From Clostridiales bacterium (lineage in GTDB: Bacteria > Bacillota > Clostridia > Christensenellales > Borkfalkiaceae), in contig SVIG01000002.1 of assembly GCA_015071005.1 (NCBI GenBank), forward strand, positions 1 to 64,000: a stretch of DNA of 64,000 nucleotides. Reading direction: 5' to 3'. The notes beneath the pieces were generated by a model. That model was not told where the DNA came from and searched no databases. It saw nothing but the letters and a program-made list of their open reading frames with translations. Within the stretch, counting starts at the first letter, position 1. Every line of letters starts with the position of its first letter. The translations under genes and the position numbers were made by a program. Below are positions 29,215 to 37,630 of this stretch, one piece after another.

Positions 29215-30054
29215 TTAGATTTTTCTTGTCGGCGCGTTTTGGATTTGCGCGAACACGTCTGCAAGCGCCTGCGCATCGTAATCCTCGATTCTACCTTCAT
29301 CGGCAAGCGTAGAAATATTCGGATCAAGCGGCATTTGCGCAATCGCAGGAATTCCGTATTCACTCGCAATCGACTTCGCTTTACTATGCCCAAAAATTTC
29401 GATTTTCTTGCCGCAATCAGGACAAGCAAGGTAGCTCATATTTTCGACCAAACCAAGCACGGGCACGTTCATCATCGCCGCCATATTGACCGCTTTTTCT
29501 ACGACCATTTTAACAAGGTCCTGCGGCGTCGAGACAATCACAATCCCCGAAATGGGAATACTTTGGAAAACGGTGAGCGGTACGTCGCCCGTTCCCGGGG
29601 GCATATCAATAAAGAGCAAATCAACGTCCTTCCAAATAACGTCCGTCCAAAACTGCATCACCGTACCCGAAATCACCATACCGCGCCAAATGACAGGCGA
29701 GGTCTCTTCGTCCAAGAGCAGGTTCATCGAAACCATTTGCATACCCGACGGCGAAAGAACGGTGTTGATCCCGTTTTCATCCCCCGTCATGCGATCTTTC
29801 ACACCGAACATTTTCGGAATGGAAGGACCGGTGATATCCGCGTCCATAATCCCGACCGAAAGCCCCTGTTTTTGCGCAAACGAGGCAAGCAGGGAGGTGG
29901 TGAGCGATTTCCCTACACCGCCCTTACCGCTGACGACGCCGATCACTTTTTTAATCGACGAAGCTTTGTGAGGGGCTTTGAGCATACTTTCTTGTTTTCT
30001 AGACGAGCAGTCTTTTCCGCAGCTCGAACAATCATGCGAACAATTATCTGACAT
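29215..30054 (-). CDS. Mrp/NBP35-family ATP-binding iron-sulfur carrier
   Basis: Deviant Walker A VSGKGGVGKSLTTSLLA, N-terminal CSHDCSSCGKDC, DMPPGTGDVPLT, ACPDCGKKI. Confidence 0.95.
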   Translation of the reverse strand: MSDNCSHDCSSCGKDCSSRKQESMLKAPHKASSIKKVIGVVSGKGGVGKSLTTSLLASFAQKQGLSVGIMDADITGPSIPKMFGVKDRMTGDENGINTVLSPSGMQMVSMNLLLDEETSPVIWRGMVISGTVMQFWTDVIWKDVDLLFIDMPPGTGDVPLTVFQSIPISGIVIVSTPQDLVKMVVEKAVNMAAMMNVPVLGLVENMSYLACPDCGKKIEIFGHSKAKSIASEYGIPAIAQMPLDPNISTLADEGRIEDYDAQALADVFAQIQNAPTRKI

Positions 30055-30191
30055 TTTCTTATCTCCTTATAAAAGCATTGAAAAAGGTTTTTCAAGGCTC
30101 AACGCAACTATTATACCCCTTTTTCGCTTTTTTTGTCAACCGTTCGCAGCTATTTGACAAAATCTTTCACGCAGAAAACACGTAAAAAAGC

Positions 30192-30220
30192 TTGCAATTT
30201 ATTTTGAAATGCTATATAAT
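30192..30220 (+). promoter_or_regulatory. Promoter of SRP RNA gene, TTGCAA-N17-TATAAT
   Basis: Read directly; TATAAT ends 8 nt before the predicted RNA 5' end. Confidence 0.75.
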
Positions 30221-30227
30221 AAATAAG

Positions 30228-30494
30228 CTGCGCGTAGGCGGGGAGTTAGCGGCACCCTGAATCTGCAATCCGCTATAGCAGAGCTGAATGCCTTTTTAGA
30301 CGTAGTTTATGGAAGGTTTGCGCGCCGTAAGGAATGTTGATAGTAAGGTCTTATGCAACGTAATGCCGTGAACCGTGTCAGGACGGGAACGTAGCAGCAC
30401 TAAGCGGATGTTTGCGTGTGCCATAAGGTAGCTTTACAGGAGTCACCTGCGGCGTTTCCGCTTCGGTAAATTGCGGCGACAAAGGATCGCGCAG
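30228..30494 (+). ncRNA. ffs: Large bacterial SRP RNA (scRNA)
   Basis: Alu-domain-like ggcggggagttagcggcaccctgaatctgcaatccgctatagcagagctgaatgcc, domain IV-like gtgtcaggacgggaacgtagcagcac; ends pair (ctgcgcg/cgcgcag) and are followed by a T-run. Confidence 0.95.
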
Positions 30495-30540
30495 TTTTTT
30501 TATTTTTGGGAAACTTCCCTTTTCTTTTGACCATTTATGA

Positions 30541-30577
30541 GTGCGCTCGCGTGCAAAACACGCGAGCGCTTTTTTGC
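30541..30577 (+). terminator. Intrinsic terminator
   Basis: gcgctcgcgtg-caaaa-cacgcgagcgc followed by T6. Confidence 0.75.
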
Positions 30578-30665
30578 CATAAAAAAATAAAATTTATCAA
30601 AAAAAGTGTGGACAAAAGCGAAAAAACGGCGGTATATATATTACAAGAATAAAAAAAGGAGCACT

Positions 30666-32414
30666 ATGATGAAAAAGAAAAAACTACTTACTGCCTTAAT
30701 CGTTGGCACGCTCGCTTGTCTTGCAAGCGCAACCCTTTTCACCGCTTGCGGCGGGAAAAAGGATGGCGAGATTTCCACTCCGCCCGTCAGCTCCACAGAA
30801 CCTTCCCCCGAAGAAACTCCTTATTATAGCGAAGGACTGGCGTATAGACTCAACAATCAATCGTATACCGTATATGGTTTGGGGCTTTGTACCGATTCGG
30901 ATATCGTCATCCCCGATACATATAACGGTTTACCCGTAACAGGAATTTATTCCTACGCTTTCGACAACGAAACCATCGAAAGCGTCGTAATCCCCGATAG
31001 TATAACGAGTATAGGTTATGGTGCGTTTTATTCTTGCGATTTCTTAACGGAAGTCACAATCCCAAACAGCATAATAAGCATCGAACCCTTTGCATTCTAT
31101 AATTGTGATAAATTGACGAAAATCTCCATTCCCGACGGAGTAACAAATATCGAGCCTTATACGTTCTATGGTTGCAGTAGCTTAATAAGCGTGCAGCTTG
31201 GCAACGACGTCACAAGCATCGGTAATTATGCGTTTTCTGGTTGCTTTGACTTGACGGAAATCAATATCCCTAGTAGTTTATCCTGCATTGGGGTTGCAGC
31301 CTTCAATAATTGTGATAGCTTGACGGAAATCTCAATTCCCGACCTTGTGACGACCATCGGTGAGTCCGCTTTTTATAATTGCGACAGCTTGACAAGCGCG
31401 ATAATCGGCAACGGAGTTGAAAGCATCGGTAAATTCGCCTTTTATAATTGCGACAGCTTGACAAAGGTGATAATCGGCGACAGCGTTACAAGTATTGGCG
31501 ACGAAGCGTTTTTTTCTTGCAATAGCTTAAACTGCGTGACGCTCGGTGAAAGTGTTGCGGATATCGGTAGTAATACATTCTATAATTGCTATACGCTGGT
31601 AGAAGTTGTAAATAAGTCCACAAACATTAACATAACAGCAGGCGATACGTCTAATGGTTATATAGGTCATTACGCGTTAGCAGTATATAATAACGGCGAC
31701 ACGTTTACAACAAAACTTTTTAACGACAACGGTTACATCGTTTACGCGGATGACAATGAAAAGATTTTGGTGTCCTATAACGGAAAAGAAACAGATTTAG
31801 CTTTTCCTTCCTATATCACGCAAATTTATCACTATGCCTTCTATAATTGCAGGAATTTAAGCAACGTAGTGATTGGTGACCTTATAACAAATATTGACAA
31901 CAAAACCTTTTCTATTTGCACTAATTTGACCAGCTTAACAATCGGCAGCGGCGTTACGAGTATCGCCCAAGGCGCTTTGAGTGCTTGCATCAGCTTGCAA
32001 AATATTACGGTAAGCGAAAACAATAAAATGTATAAATCCATCGATGGGAATTTGTATAGCAAGGATGGAACGACGTTAATACAATACGCTATAGGTAAAA
32101 CGGAAACGTCCTTCAAATCCCCCGACGGCATCACGACTATTGGCGAATATGCCTTCCATTATTGCGTTAATTTGAGAAACGTGACAATCGGTGACGGTGT
32201 CACAACCATCGGTCGTTTTGCGTTCAATAATTGTAGCAACTTAACGGAAATCCTAATCCCTGAATCAGTTTCCGTCATTGATATTGCCGCTTTCCAAGAC
32301 TGCGCCAATTTAACCATTTACTGCGAAGCGGAAAGCCAACCCGAAGGCTGGCATGAAAATTGGAGATATAGTAGTTCCAAGGTTGAATGGGGATATACGG
32401 GTATAGATGAATAA
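30666..32414 (+). CDS. BspA-like leucine-rich-repeat surface lipoprotein
   Basis: Lipobox-like LFTACGGKK; repeated 'YAFYNCDSLTxxxIGDSVTSIGxxAF' units of about 23 aa. Confidence 0.92.
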   Translation: MMKKKKLLTALIVGTLACLASATLFTACGGKKDGEISTPPVSSTEPSPEETPYYSEGLAYRLNNQSYTVYGLGLCTDSDIVIPDTYNGLPVTGIYSYAFDNETIESVVIPDSITSIGYGAFYSCDFLTEVTIPNSIISIEPFAFYNCDKLTKISIPDGVTNIEPYTFYGCSSLISVQLGNDVTSIGNYAFSGCFDLTEINIPSSLSCIGVAAFNNCDSLTEISIPDLVTTIGESAFYNCDSLTSAIIGNGVESIGKFAFYNCDSLTKVIIGDSVTSIGDEAFFSCNSLNCVTLGESVADIGSNTFYNCYTLVEVVNKSTNINITAGDTSNGYIGHYALAVYNNGDTFTTKLFNDNGYIVYADDNEKILVSYNGKETDLAFPSYITQIYHYAFYNCRNLSNVVIGDLITNIDNKTFSICTNLTSLTIGSGVTSIAQGALSACISLQNITVSENNKMYKSIDGNLYSKDGTTLIQYAIGKTETSFKSPDGITTIGEYAFHYCVNLRNVTIGDGVTTIGRFAFNNCSNLTEILIPESVSVIDIAAFQDCANLTIYCEAESQPEGWHENWRYSSSKVEWGYTGIDE

Positions 32415-32430
32415 TAAACAAAAACGTCCG

Positions 32431-32466
32431 AAGGGGTGCGAAAAACTCGCGTTTTTCGCACCCCTT
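32431..32466 (+). terminator. Terminator after LRR lipoprotein
   Basis: aaggggtgcgaaaa...ttttcgcacccctt stem followed by T-rich sequence. Confidence 0.8.
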
Positions 32467-32544
32467 CTTTTATTTTCACGTCGAAAGTTTTTCTTTTCTT
32501 CCGCCGATAGAAATAGTATCGGCGGATATTCTTTCTTTTATTCC

Positions 32545-33807
32545 TTATTCCCCATCCAATTTTGTGGTAGTTTCTTCCTTTTTGCCGCGAATGTCCAAGC
32601 CGTTCAGCTTTTCGTCTTCCATCACTACGCCGCGCTGCATACTCGCATAGCCGTACTTTTCCCGAATCTTCGCAATCGCACTCTCGGCACGCTCCCGTTT
32701 TTCATAGCTCCCGCTCGTGCCGTCCAGCAAGCCATCCAAAGACATTTGCTCGATATGATAATCAAACCCCGAAACGGTGATGCCGAGCATTCTAACCAGC
32801 GTGCTTTCGGGAAAATGCTTACAATATAGCTCGTACGCCGCTTTGGCGATATCACCGCAAAGGGTTGTCGGCGGCACTTTCATTTGACAGGTCGTATCCT
32901 GCAGCTTATCGTTTCGCACAACGATATGTACCGTATTCGCTTTGCCCACGTCCGCCGCTTTAAGCCGTGCGGAAACACTCTCCGCAAGCGCGTAAAACCA
33001 ACGCTTTACGTCGTCGAAACGGAAAATATTTTGCGGCAAGGTCATGGAATTCCCGATAGACTTCAAATCCGTTTTTTCCTTGACCGCTTTGACGGGTTCT
33101 TCATCCTCACCGCGGGCGTAAACGCGTAACTGCCTGCCCCGTTTACCTAAAAAACGGTTCATCATCTCTTCGTCGGCATGCGCCAAATCGCCGATCGTTT
33201 TTATCCCTAACTTATGCAACGTTTCTTCCGTTGAATGCCCAACAAATAGGAGTTCCTTTACAGGCAAGTTCCACACGACTTTTTGATAATTTTCGCGCGT
33301 GATTTCCGTGACGGCGTCGGGCTTTTTCAGCTCGGACGCAAGCTTGGCAAACACCTTATTAAAACTCACGCCTACCGATACGGTAAGCCCCAATTCTTCC
33401 TTCACCGTCTTTCGGATTTTTTCGGCAATTTCAAAGCCGCTGCCAAACAAAAAGGTGCTTTCCGTCATATCGAGCGCGCATTCGTCGATGCTGCATTCTT
33501 CAATTTGGTCGGTAAAGCGGCTATAAATCTCCACGACCTTTTTGGAGAATTTCACGTATTCGGTATGATGCGCGCGCACCATTTGTACGTCGGGGCACTT
33601 TTTGAGCGCCGAATACACCGTTTCCGCCGTTTTTATACCGAGTTTTTTGGCTTCTTCATTCTTCGCCAAAACAACGCCGCGCCGCTCCTTAGGATCGCCG
33701 CACACAATCAACGGTTTTCCGCCCAACTCGGGATTGAGCGCAATCTCTACGGACGCAAAAAAATTATTCAAGTCCGAATGCAAGATCACACGGTCTTTTT
33801 TCTCCAT
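32545..33807 (-). CDS. dinB: DNA polymerase IV (Y-family)
   Basis: VILHSDLNNFFASVEIALNPELGGKPLIVCGDPKERRGVVLAKN, ECSIDECALDMT, GVSFNKVFAKLASELKKPD. Confidence 0.95.
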   Translation of the reverse strand: MEKKDRVILHSDLNNFFASVEIALNPELGGKPLIVCGDPKERRGVVLAKNEEAKKLGIKTAETVYSALKKCPDVQMVRAHHTEYVKFSKKVVEIYSRFTDQIEECSIDECALDMTESTFLFGSGFEIAEKIRKTVKEELGLTVSVGVSFNKVFAKLASELKKPDAVTEITRENYQKVVWNLPVKELLFVGHSTEETLHKLGIKTIGDLAHADEEMMNRFLGKRGRQLRVYARGEDEEPVKAVKEKTDLKSIGNSMTLPQNIFRFDDVKRWFYALAESVSARLKAADVGKANTVHIVVRNDKLQDTTCQMKVPPTTLCGDIAKAAYELYCKHFPESTLVRMLGITVSGFDYHIEQMSLDGLLDGTSGSYEKRERAESAIAKIREKYGYASMQRGVVMEDEKLNGLDIRGKKEETTTKLDGE

Positions 33808-33848
33808 TTTTCGCCTCCTTTCAAGATTTCAACGCGTACATGGTACGC

Positions 33849-34694
33849 TTATTTCAAAAATTCACTAACCGAATGCGCCGCTACGTTCCCTTCGCCGACT
33901 GCCTTTGCATACTGATAAGGTCTGCCCGTGCAATCCCCTGCCGCATAGCACCCTTTAAGATTCGTGGACATATCCCGATTCACCTTTACGTGCCCGTCTT
34001 GCATATCCAAGCCGCCAACCAAAATCGCAGGCGACGTGCATTCACGCAAGACAAACATACCGTCTATTTCAACCGCATCTTGACCAAAGCACACTCTCTC
34101 CACACGTTTCGCCCCATCGATTTTCGTGGGCATTTTGCGGATAATTTCCACGTTGTCGCGCACAATTTCCACGCCTTTATACATTGGAATCAAGTACACT
34201 TTTTTCGCAATATCAGCAAGATAGCCTATCTCGTGCTCCAAACGTTTACTCGTGCAAAATACGGCGATCGTTTTACCTTTGTACAAGAACCCGTCGCAGG
34301 TCGCACACGCGCTCACACCGCGGCCCAAATAGGCATCTTCCCCCTCGATTTGCTTGACCGATTCCACGCCGCAAGCAAGAATTACGCTCTTGCTTTCGTA
34401 CATCCCCCCTTGCTGTGTTGCAACGGCAAATTTTTCTTTCATCGCGTACACGCCCGACACCTTTTCTTCGATTATCTCGATTTTCGCGTCTTTAAGTTGT
34501 TCTTTAAGCGCAGCAACGAAACCTTTTCCCGTCACGTTAGAAAGTCCGGGATAATTTTGGATAAGCTCCGCTTTTTCAATTTTTTCGCTCAATGCTTTCG
34601 AGCCGAATATCAACGCGGTTTTGCCGTTCGCCTTCAAGGTAAGCGCGGCGGAAATTCCTGCCACACCGCTGCCGATAATAATACAATCTACCAT
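33849..34694 (-). CDS. Thioredoxin reductase-like FAD-dependent oxidoreductase
   Basis: CIIIGSGVAGISAALTLKANG, redox motif ACATCDG, GCYAAGDCTGRPYQYAKAVGEGNVAAHS. Confidence 0.92.
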   Translation of the reverse strand: MVDCIIIGSGVAGISAALTLKANGKTALIFGSKALSEKIEKAELIQNYPGLSNVTGKGFVAALKEQLKDAKIEIIEEKVSGVYAMKEKFAVATQQGGMYESKSVILACGVESVKQIEGEDAYLGRGVSACATCDGFLYKGKTIAVFCTSKRLEHEIGYLADIAKKVYLIPMYKGVEIVRDNVEIIRKMPTKIDGAKRVERVCFGQDAVEIDGMFVLRECTSPAILVGGLDMQDGHVKVNRDMSTNLKGCYAAGDCTGRPYQYAKAVGEGNVAAHSVSEFLK

Positions 34695-34741
34695 AATTCA
34701 CTCCTTACGGATTAGTATTGCACGTTTTTATAAAAATTTTC

Positions 34742-35185
34742 CTACAATTGCATCAATGCAACGAGCGCAAAACCGATAATAAAACCGATGATTACGGAAA
34801 AGATAATAATCGGCGCGCCCTTTTTCGCGCTCTCTTTGCGATTTTGCAAGACTTCTTCGTCCGTGACTCCGTCAAAGCGGAAGGCGTTGCCATTCAAAAG
34901 GTTAAAACGGGGTCTACCGCTAAACGATACGTCCTCTTCCCCTTCGGGGATATTGACAAATTCGTTGCAATAGCCCTTGCTTAATTTATCGGCAATTACA
35001 AACACTTTCATCGCGTTGTTTCCAATTTCGAAGGTTTTTTCTTCACCGTTTTTGATATCGCCGAGTTTGCGGCAAGGCACGCCGTTGATTTCCAATTCAG
35101 GAGCGGTCGCATCTTCCACGTAAACTTTCATTTTCATTAAACAACCCACGAACGATTTTTCTCTTTTGATTGTTAATTGACGCAT
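34742..35185 (-). CDS. Hypothetical protein with C-terminal transmembrane helix
   Basis: Soluble N-terminal part then GAPIIIFSVIIGFIIGFALVALMQL. Confidence 0.65.
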   Translation of the reverse strand: MRQLTIKREKSFVGCLMKMKVYVEDATAPELEINGVPCRKLGDIKNGEEKTFEIGNNAMKVFVIADKLSKGYCNEFVNIPEGEEDVSFSGRPRFNLLNGNAFRFDGVTDEEVLQNRKESAKKGAPIIIFSVIIGFIIGFALVALMQL

Positions 35186-35382
35186 AATATTTCTCCTTCA
35201 CACGTTTTTGATATTATAACATAAAAAAGCGAAACCGTCAATAACAAAACGCAATTTCCGCGCGTATAAAGCCGCAGAAAAGCTTTTTTGAAAAAACTTT
35301 CTAAAAGCGCACGAAAACGCTTGCCAAAAGCAGGAATTTTTGATAAAATAACGCAAGTAAAAGGAAATGACTTTCCACATAT

Positions 35383-35457
35383 TGGGGCGTCGCCAAGCGG
35401 TAAGGCAACGGACTCTGACTCCGTCATTCGGGTGTTCGAATCACTTCGCCCCAGCCA
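35383..35457 (+). tRNA. tRNA-Gln (anticodon CTG), CCA encoded
   Basis: Acceptor TGGGGCG/CGCCCCA, anticodon loop ACTCTGACT, T loop TTCGAAT, 3' GCCA. Confidence 0.93.
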
Positions 35458-35494
35458 AACAAAACGGACCACCAAACGGTGGTCCGTTTTGTTT
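35456..35494 (+). terminator. Terminator of tRNA-Gln
   Basis: aaacaaaacggaccacc-aaac-ggtggtccgttttgttt perfect hairpin. Confidence 0.8.
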
Positions 35495-35599
35495 GATTCG
35501 TGCGCGTTTGCGAAGTGATTCGAGGGTGGGAGCCGTTTTGCGAGAGCAAAACGCTTTGCCTTACGAAACTTTAATTAAGTTCCACTCGTCGGCAAAGGA

Positions 35600-35905
35600 C
35601 GACGTTGATAACGTCGGAGCGGGGCGCGCCGCTAAAGGCGCGAATCACTTCGCCCCACCCCGCCTTATCGGGTGTTCGCGCGAGAAATGTCCGTCAGCGG
35701 GTGTCTTACTCTTTACGAAGCCCAAACGGCATTTCGAAGCTTTGGTGCAACGCACCAAAATCACTTCGCCCTTGCCTTCCTTATCGGGTGGGCGGGCTAG
35801 GAAGCAAGCAAACCTTGCTTGAAACTACCGAAACACCCTATCCTTGCTGACGACGCTTTGACGGCATAGCCGTCAATAAAACTTCGCCCCAGCCAAACAA
35901 AACAC
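35600..35905 (+). repeat. Tandem array of hairpin plus tRNA-Gln 3'-end-like units, period about 117 bp
   Basis: 'acttcgcc' at 35647, 35763 and 35881, each directly preceded by a small hairpin; the tRNA copy is at 35443. Confidence 0.6.
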
Positions 35906-35940
35906 CCCCGAAAGCCATAAGGCTTTCGGGGGTGTTTTTC
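35899..35940. terminator. Terminator
   Basis: aacacccccgaaagcc-ataa-ggctttcgggggtgtt. Confidence 0.85.
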
Positions 35941-35948
35941 TATGTACT

Positions 35949-37616
35949 TTACCAAATTCTTTGAATCAAGAGCATCGTAAAGCAAGACGACCAGTTATAG
36001 TCCGTAATAGAATGGATATGCGTTCTATAATCTATTTTTTCAGGTTGCGCCCCTTTGCGTTTGAGTCTAAACGGACAAATCTCATCGTCTGCATCATAGA
36101 ACTCAAAAACGTTACCCGTTTCTTCGTACCACTTGTTTACCGAAGCAAGCACTTTTGTGCGGAATTCTTCCGCTATCTCATTAAACCCGTACTTACGCAA
36201 GCCGAGCATAATAAAATAATTCAAGTTTAACCACGTACAGCCACGCCACATATCGATATCGTAGAACTCACTATCCTTCGGGATAGACGGAATGGGCATC
36301 CTTGTCCAAAAACGCTTTTCATCCAACAATACCTTCACCATCTTTTCTGCTTGCTCTTGACTGCAAATCCCTGCAAACATCGGCAAGAAAGAAGAGTGCG
36401 TAGCCACTCTCGTCAACGTGCCGTCGAAAAGACAGTCGTAATACAAGCCGTCTTCTTCACTCCAAAACGTTGCGTTAATCTTTTCCTTTACGCTTTCATG
36501 CACGCCCTTAAAATACTCCGCGTTTTCCTTGTCCCCAAGCTCGCCGTATATCCAAGAAAGATACTTCGCGTCGTTGCAAAGATAGGTGGAAAAGTCAAAT
36601 GCGTCCATCTCGATATCAAAATCGAATCTCGGACAGTTGTCCAAGCCCGATTCCCCGCATTTGCATTCCAAATAGTCAGGCTCAGTGAACCATTCCAAAA
36701 GCCCGTTGCCGTTCTTATCGCGGTTTTCCATCGTCCAAATCAAGAATTTGGACAGGGCCGGTGCGCATTCACGCAAAAATTCCTTGTCCTTACACTTTTG
36801 GTAAACTTCCCATACACCCCAAGAAAGCACTTGCGGCTGGGTAACGTTGGAAAAGCCCCCTTCGCTCGGGCTCATCATGTGCGCGATAAACCCGCTTTCT
36901 TTTTGCTGCAAAAGCACCGCGCGTATCGCGTCTTTTGCAAGCTCCAAATTATACTCGGAAATCGCCATCGCGTGGAAAGCCGAATCCCAAAGCCACATAA
37001 ATCTATGCGGCACTCTATCGGGCGTCGTCCAACGGCAAGGGATTCTCCCTTCCGGCGAATATACGTTTTCCTTTTGAATGGACAAACATTTATAATAGAG
37101 CTTTTCGTACTTTTTATCCCTACACTCGGGCATAGTCTCAAAGTACGCATAACGCGCCTTTTTAAGCGCATCCAATTCTTCATCCGTATATACGCGCGCT
37201 GCCTTTTTGCCGTAAGCAAACGCAAAATAATATTCCCCGTCCTTTTCTTCTACCGTGAGATAGAAGGTGCCGACGGACGTTTGTACGCTTTCGGTGTTTC
37301 CGTCGATTGCACGAGTACTTTCCCCTTCCGTCAAAACGCAAGGTTTCGCGCTCGATTTCCCGACGATTGTACGTCGGTCAATAATTCCCACGAACGCGTC
37401 CTTTCCGTCAAGCATATCCCCCGTCACGCCGTAAAACACCGCGTTTTCTTCCAAGGGAATACGAAGCGTCACCGTTTCTTCAAAATGAAAACGGATTGTG
37501 ATCGGTCCATCCATAAGCATACCGACAAAATCGTCGTTTCTCGACGTTTCACCGTCTAAACCGCTAAAACAAAACAGCTGTCCATAGCTATATCGATTAT
37601 GCGAATATTTATTCAT
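35949..37616 (-). CDS. (alpha/alpha)6 glycoside hydrolase (trehalase/GH63/MGH1-like)
   Basis: PHRFMWLWDSAFHAMAISEYN, SGFIAHMMSPSE, DIDMWRGCTWLNLNYFIMLGLRKYGF. Confidence 0.8.
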   Translation of the reverse strand: MNKYSHNRYSYGQLFCFSGLDGETSRNDDFVGMLMDGPITIRFHFEETVTLRIPLEENAVFYGVTGDMLDGKDAFVGIIDRRTIVGKSSAKPCVLTEGESTRAIDGNTESVQTSVGTFYLTVEEKDGEYYFAFAYGKKAARVYTDEELDALKKARYAYFETMPECRDKKYEKLYYKCLSIQKENVYSPEGRIPCRWTTPDRVPHRFMWLWDSAFHAMAISEYNLELAKDAIRAVLLQQKESGFIAHMMSPSEGGFSNVTQPQVLSWGVWEVYQKCKDKEFLRECAPALSKFLIWTMENRDKNGNGLLEWFTEPDYLECKCGESGLDNCPRFDFDIEMDAFDFSTYLCNDAKYLSWIYGELGDKENAEYFKGVHESVKEKINATFWSEEDGLYYDCLFDGTLTRVATHSSFLPMFAGICSQEQAEKMVKVLLDEKRFWTRMPIPSIPKDSEFYDIDMWRGCTWLNLNYFIMLGLRKYGFNEIAEEFRTKVLASVNKWYEETGNVFEFYDADDEICPFRLKRKGAQPEKIDYRTHIHSITDYNWSSCFTMLLIQRIW

Positions 37617-37630
37617 CTTATCCTCTCCAA

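Noticed and set aside
35173-35475. Minus-strand 100-aa ORF (WLGRSDSNTRMTESESVALPLGDAP)
   Set aside because: Antisense translation of tRNA-Gln; a common spurious ORF type.
35797-35985. Minus-strand 62-aa ORF
   Set aside because: Runs through the tRNA-end-like repeat and a terminator; similar spurious peptide (CFVWLGRS) as over the tRNA.
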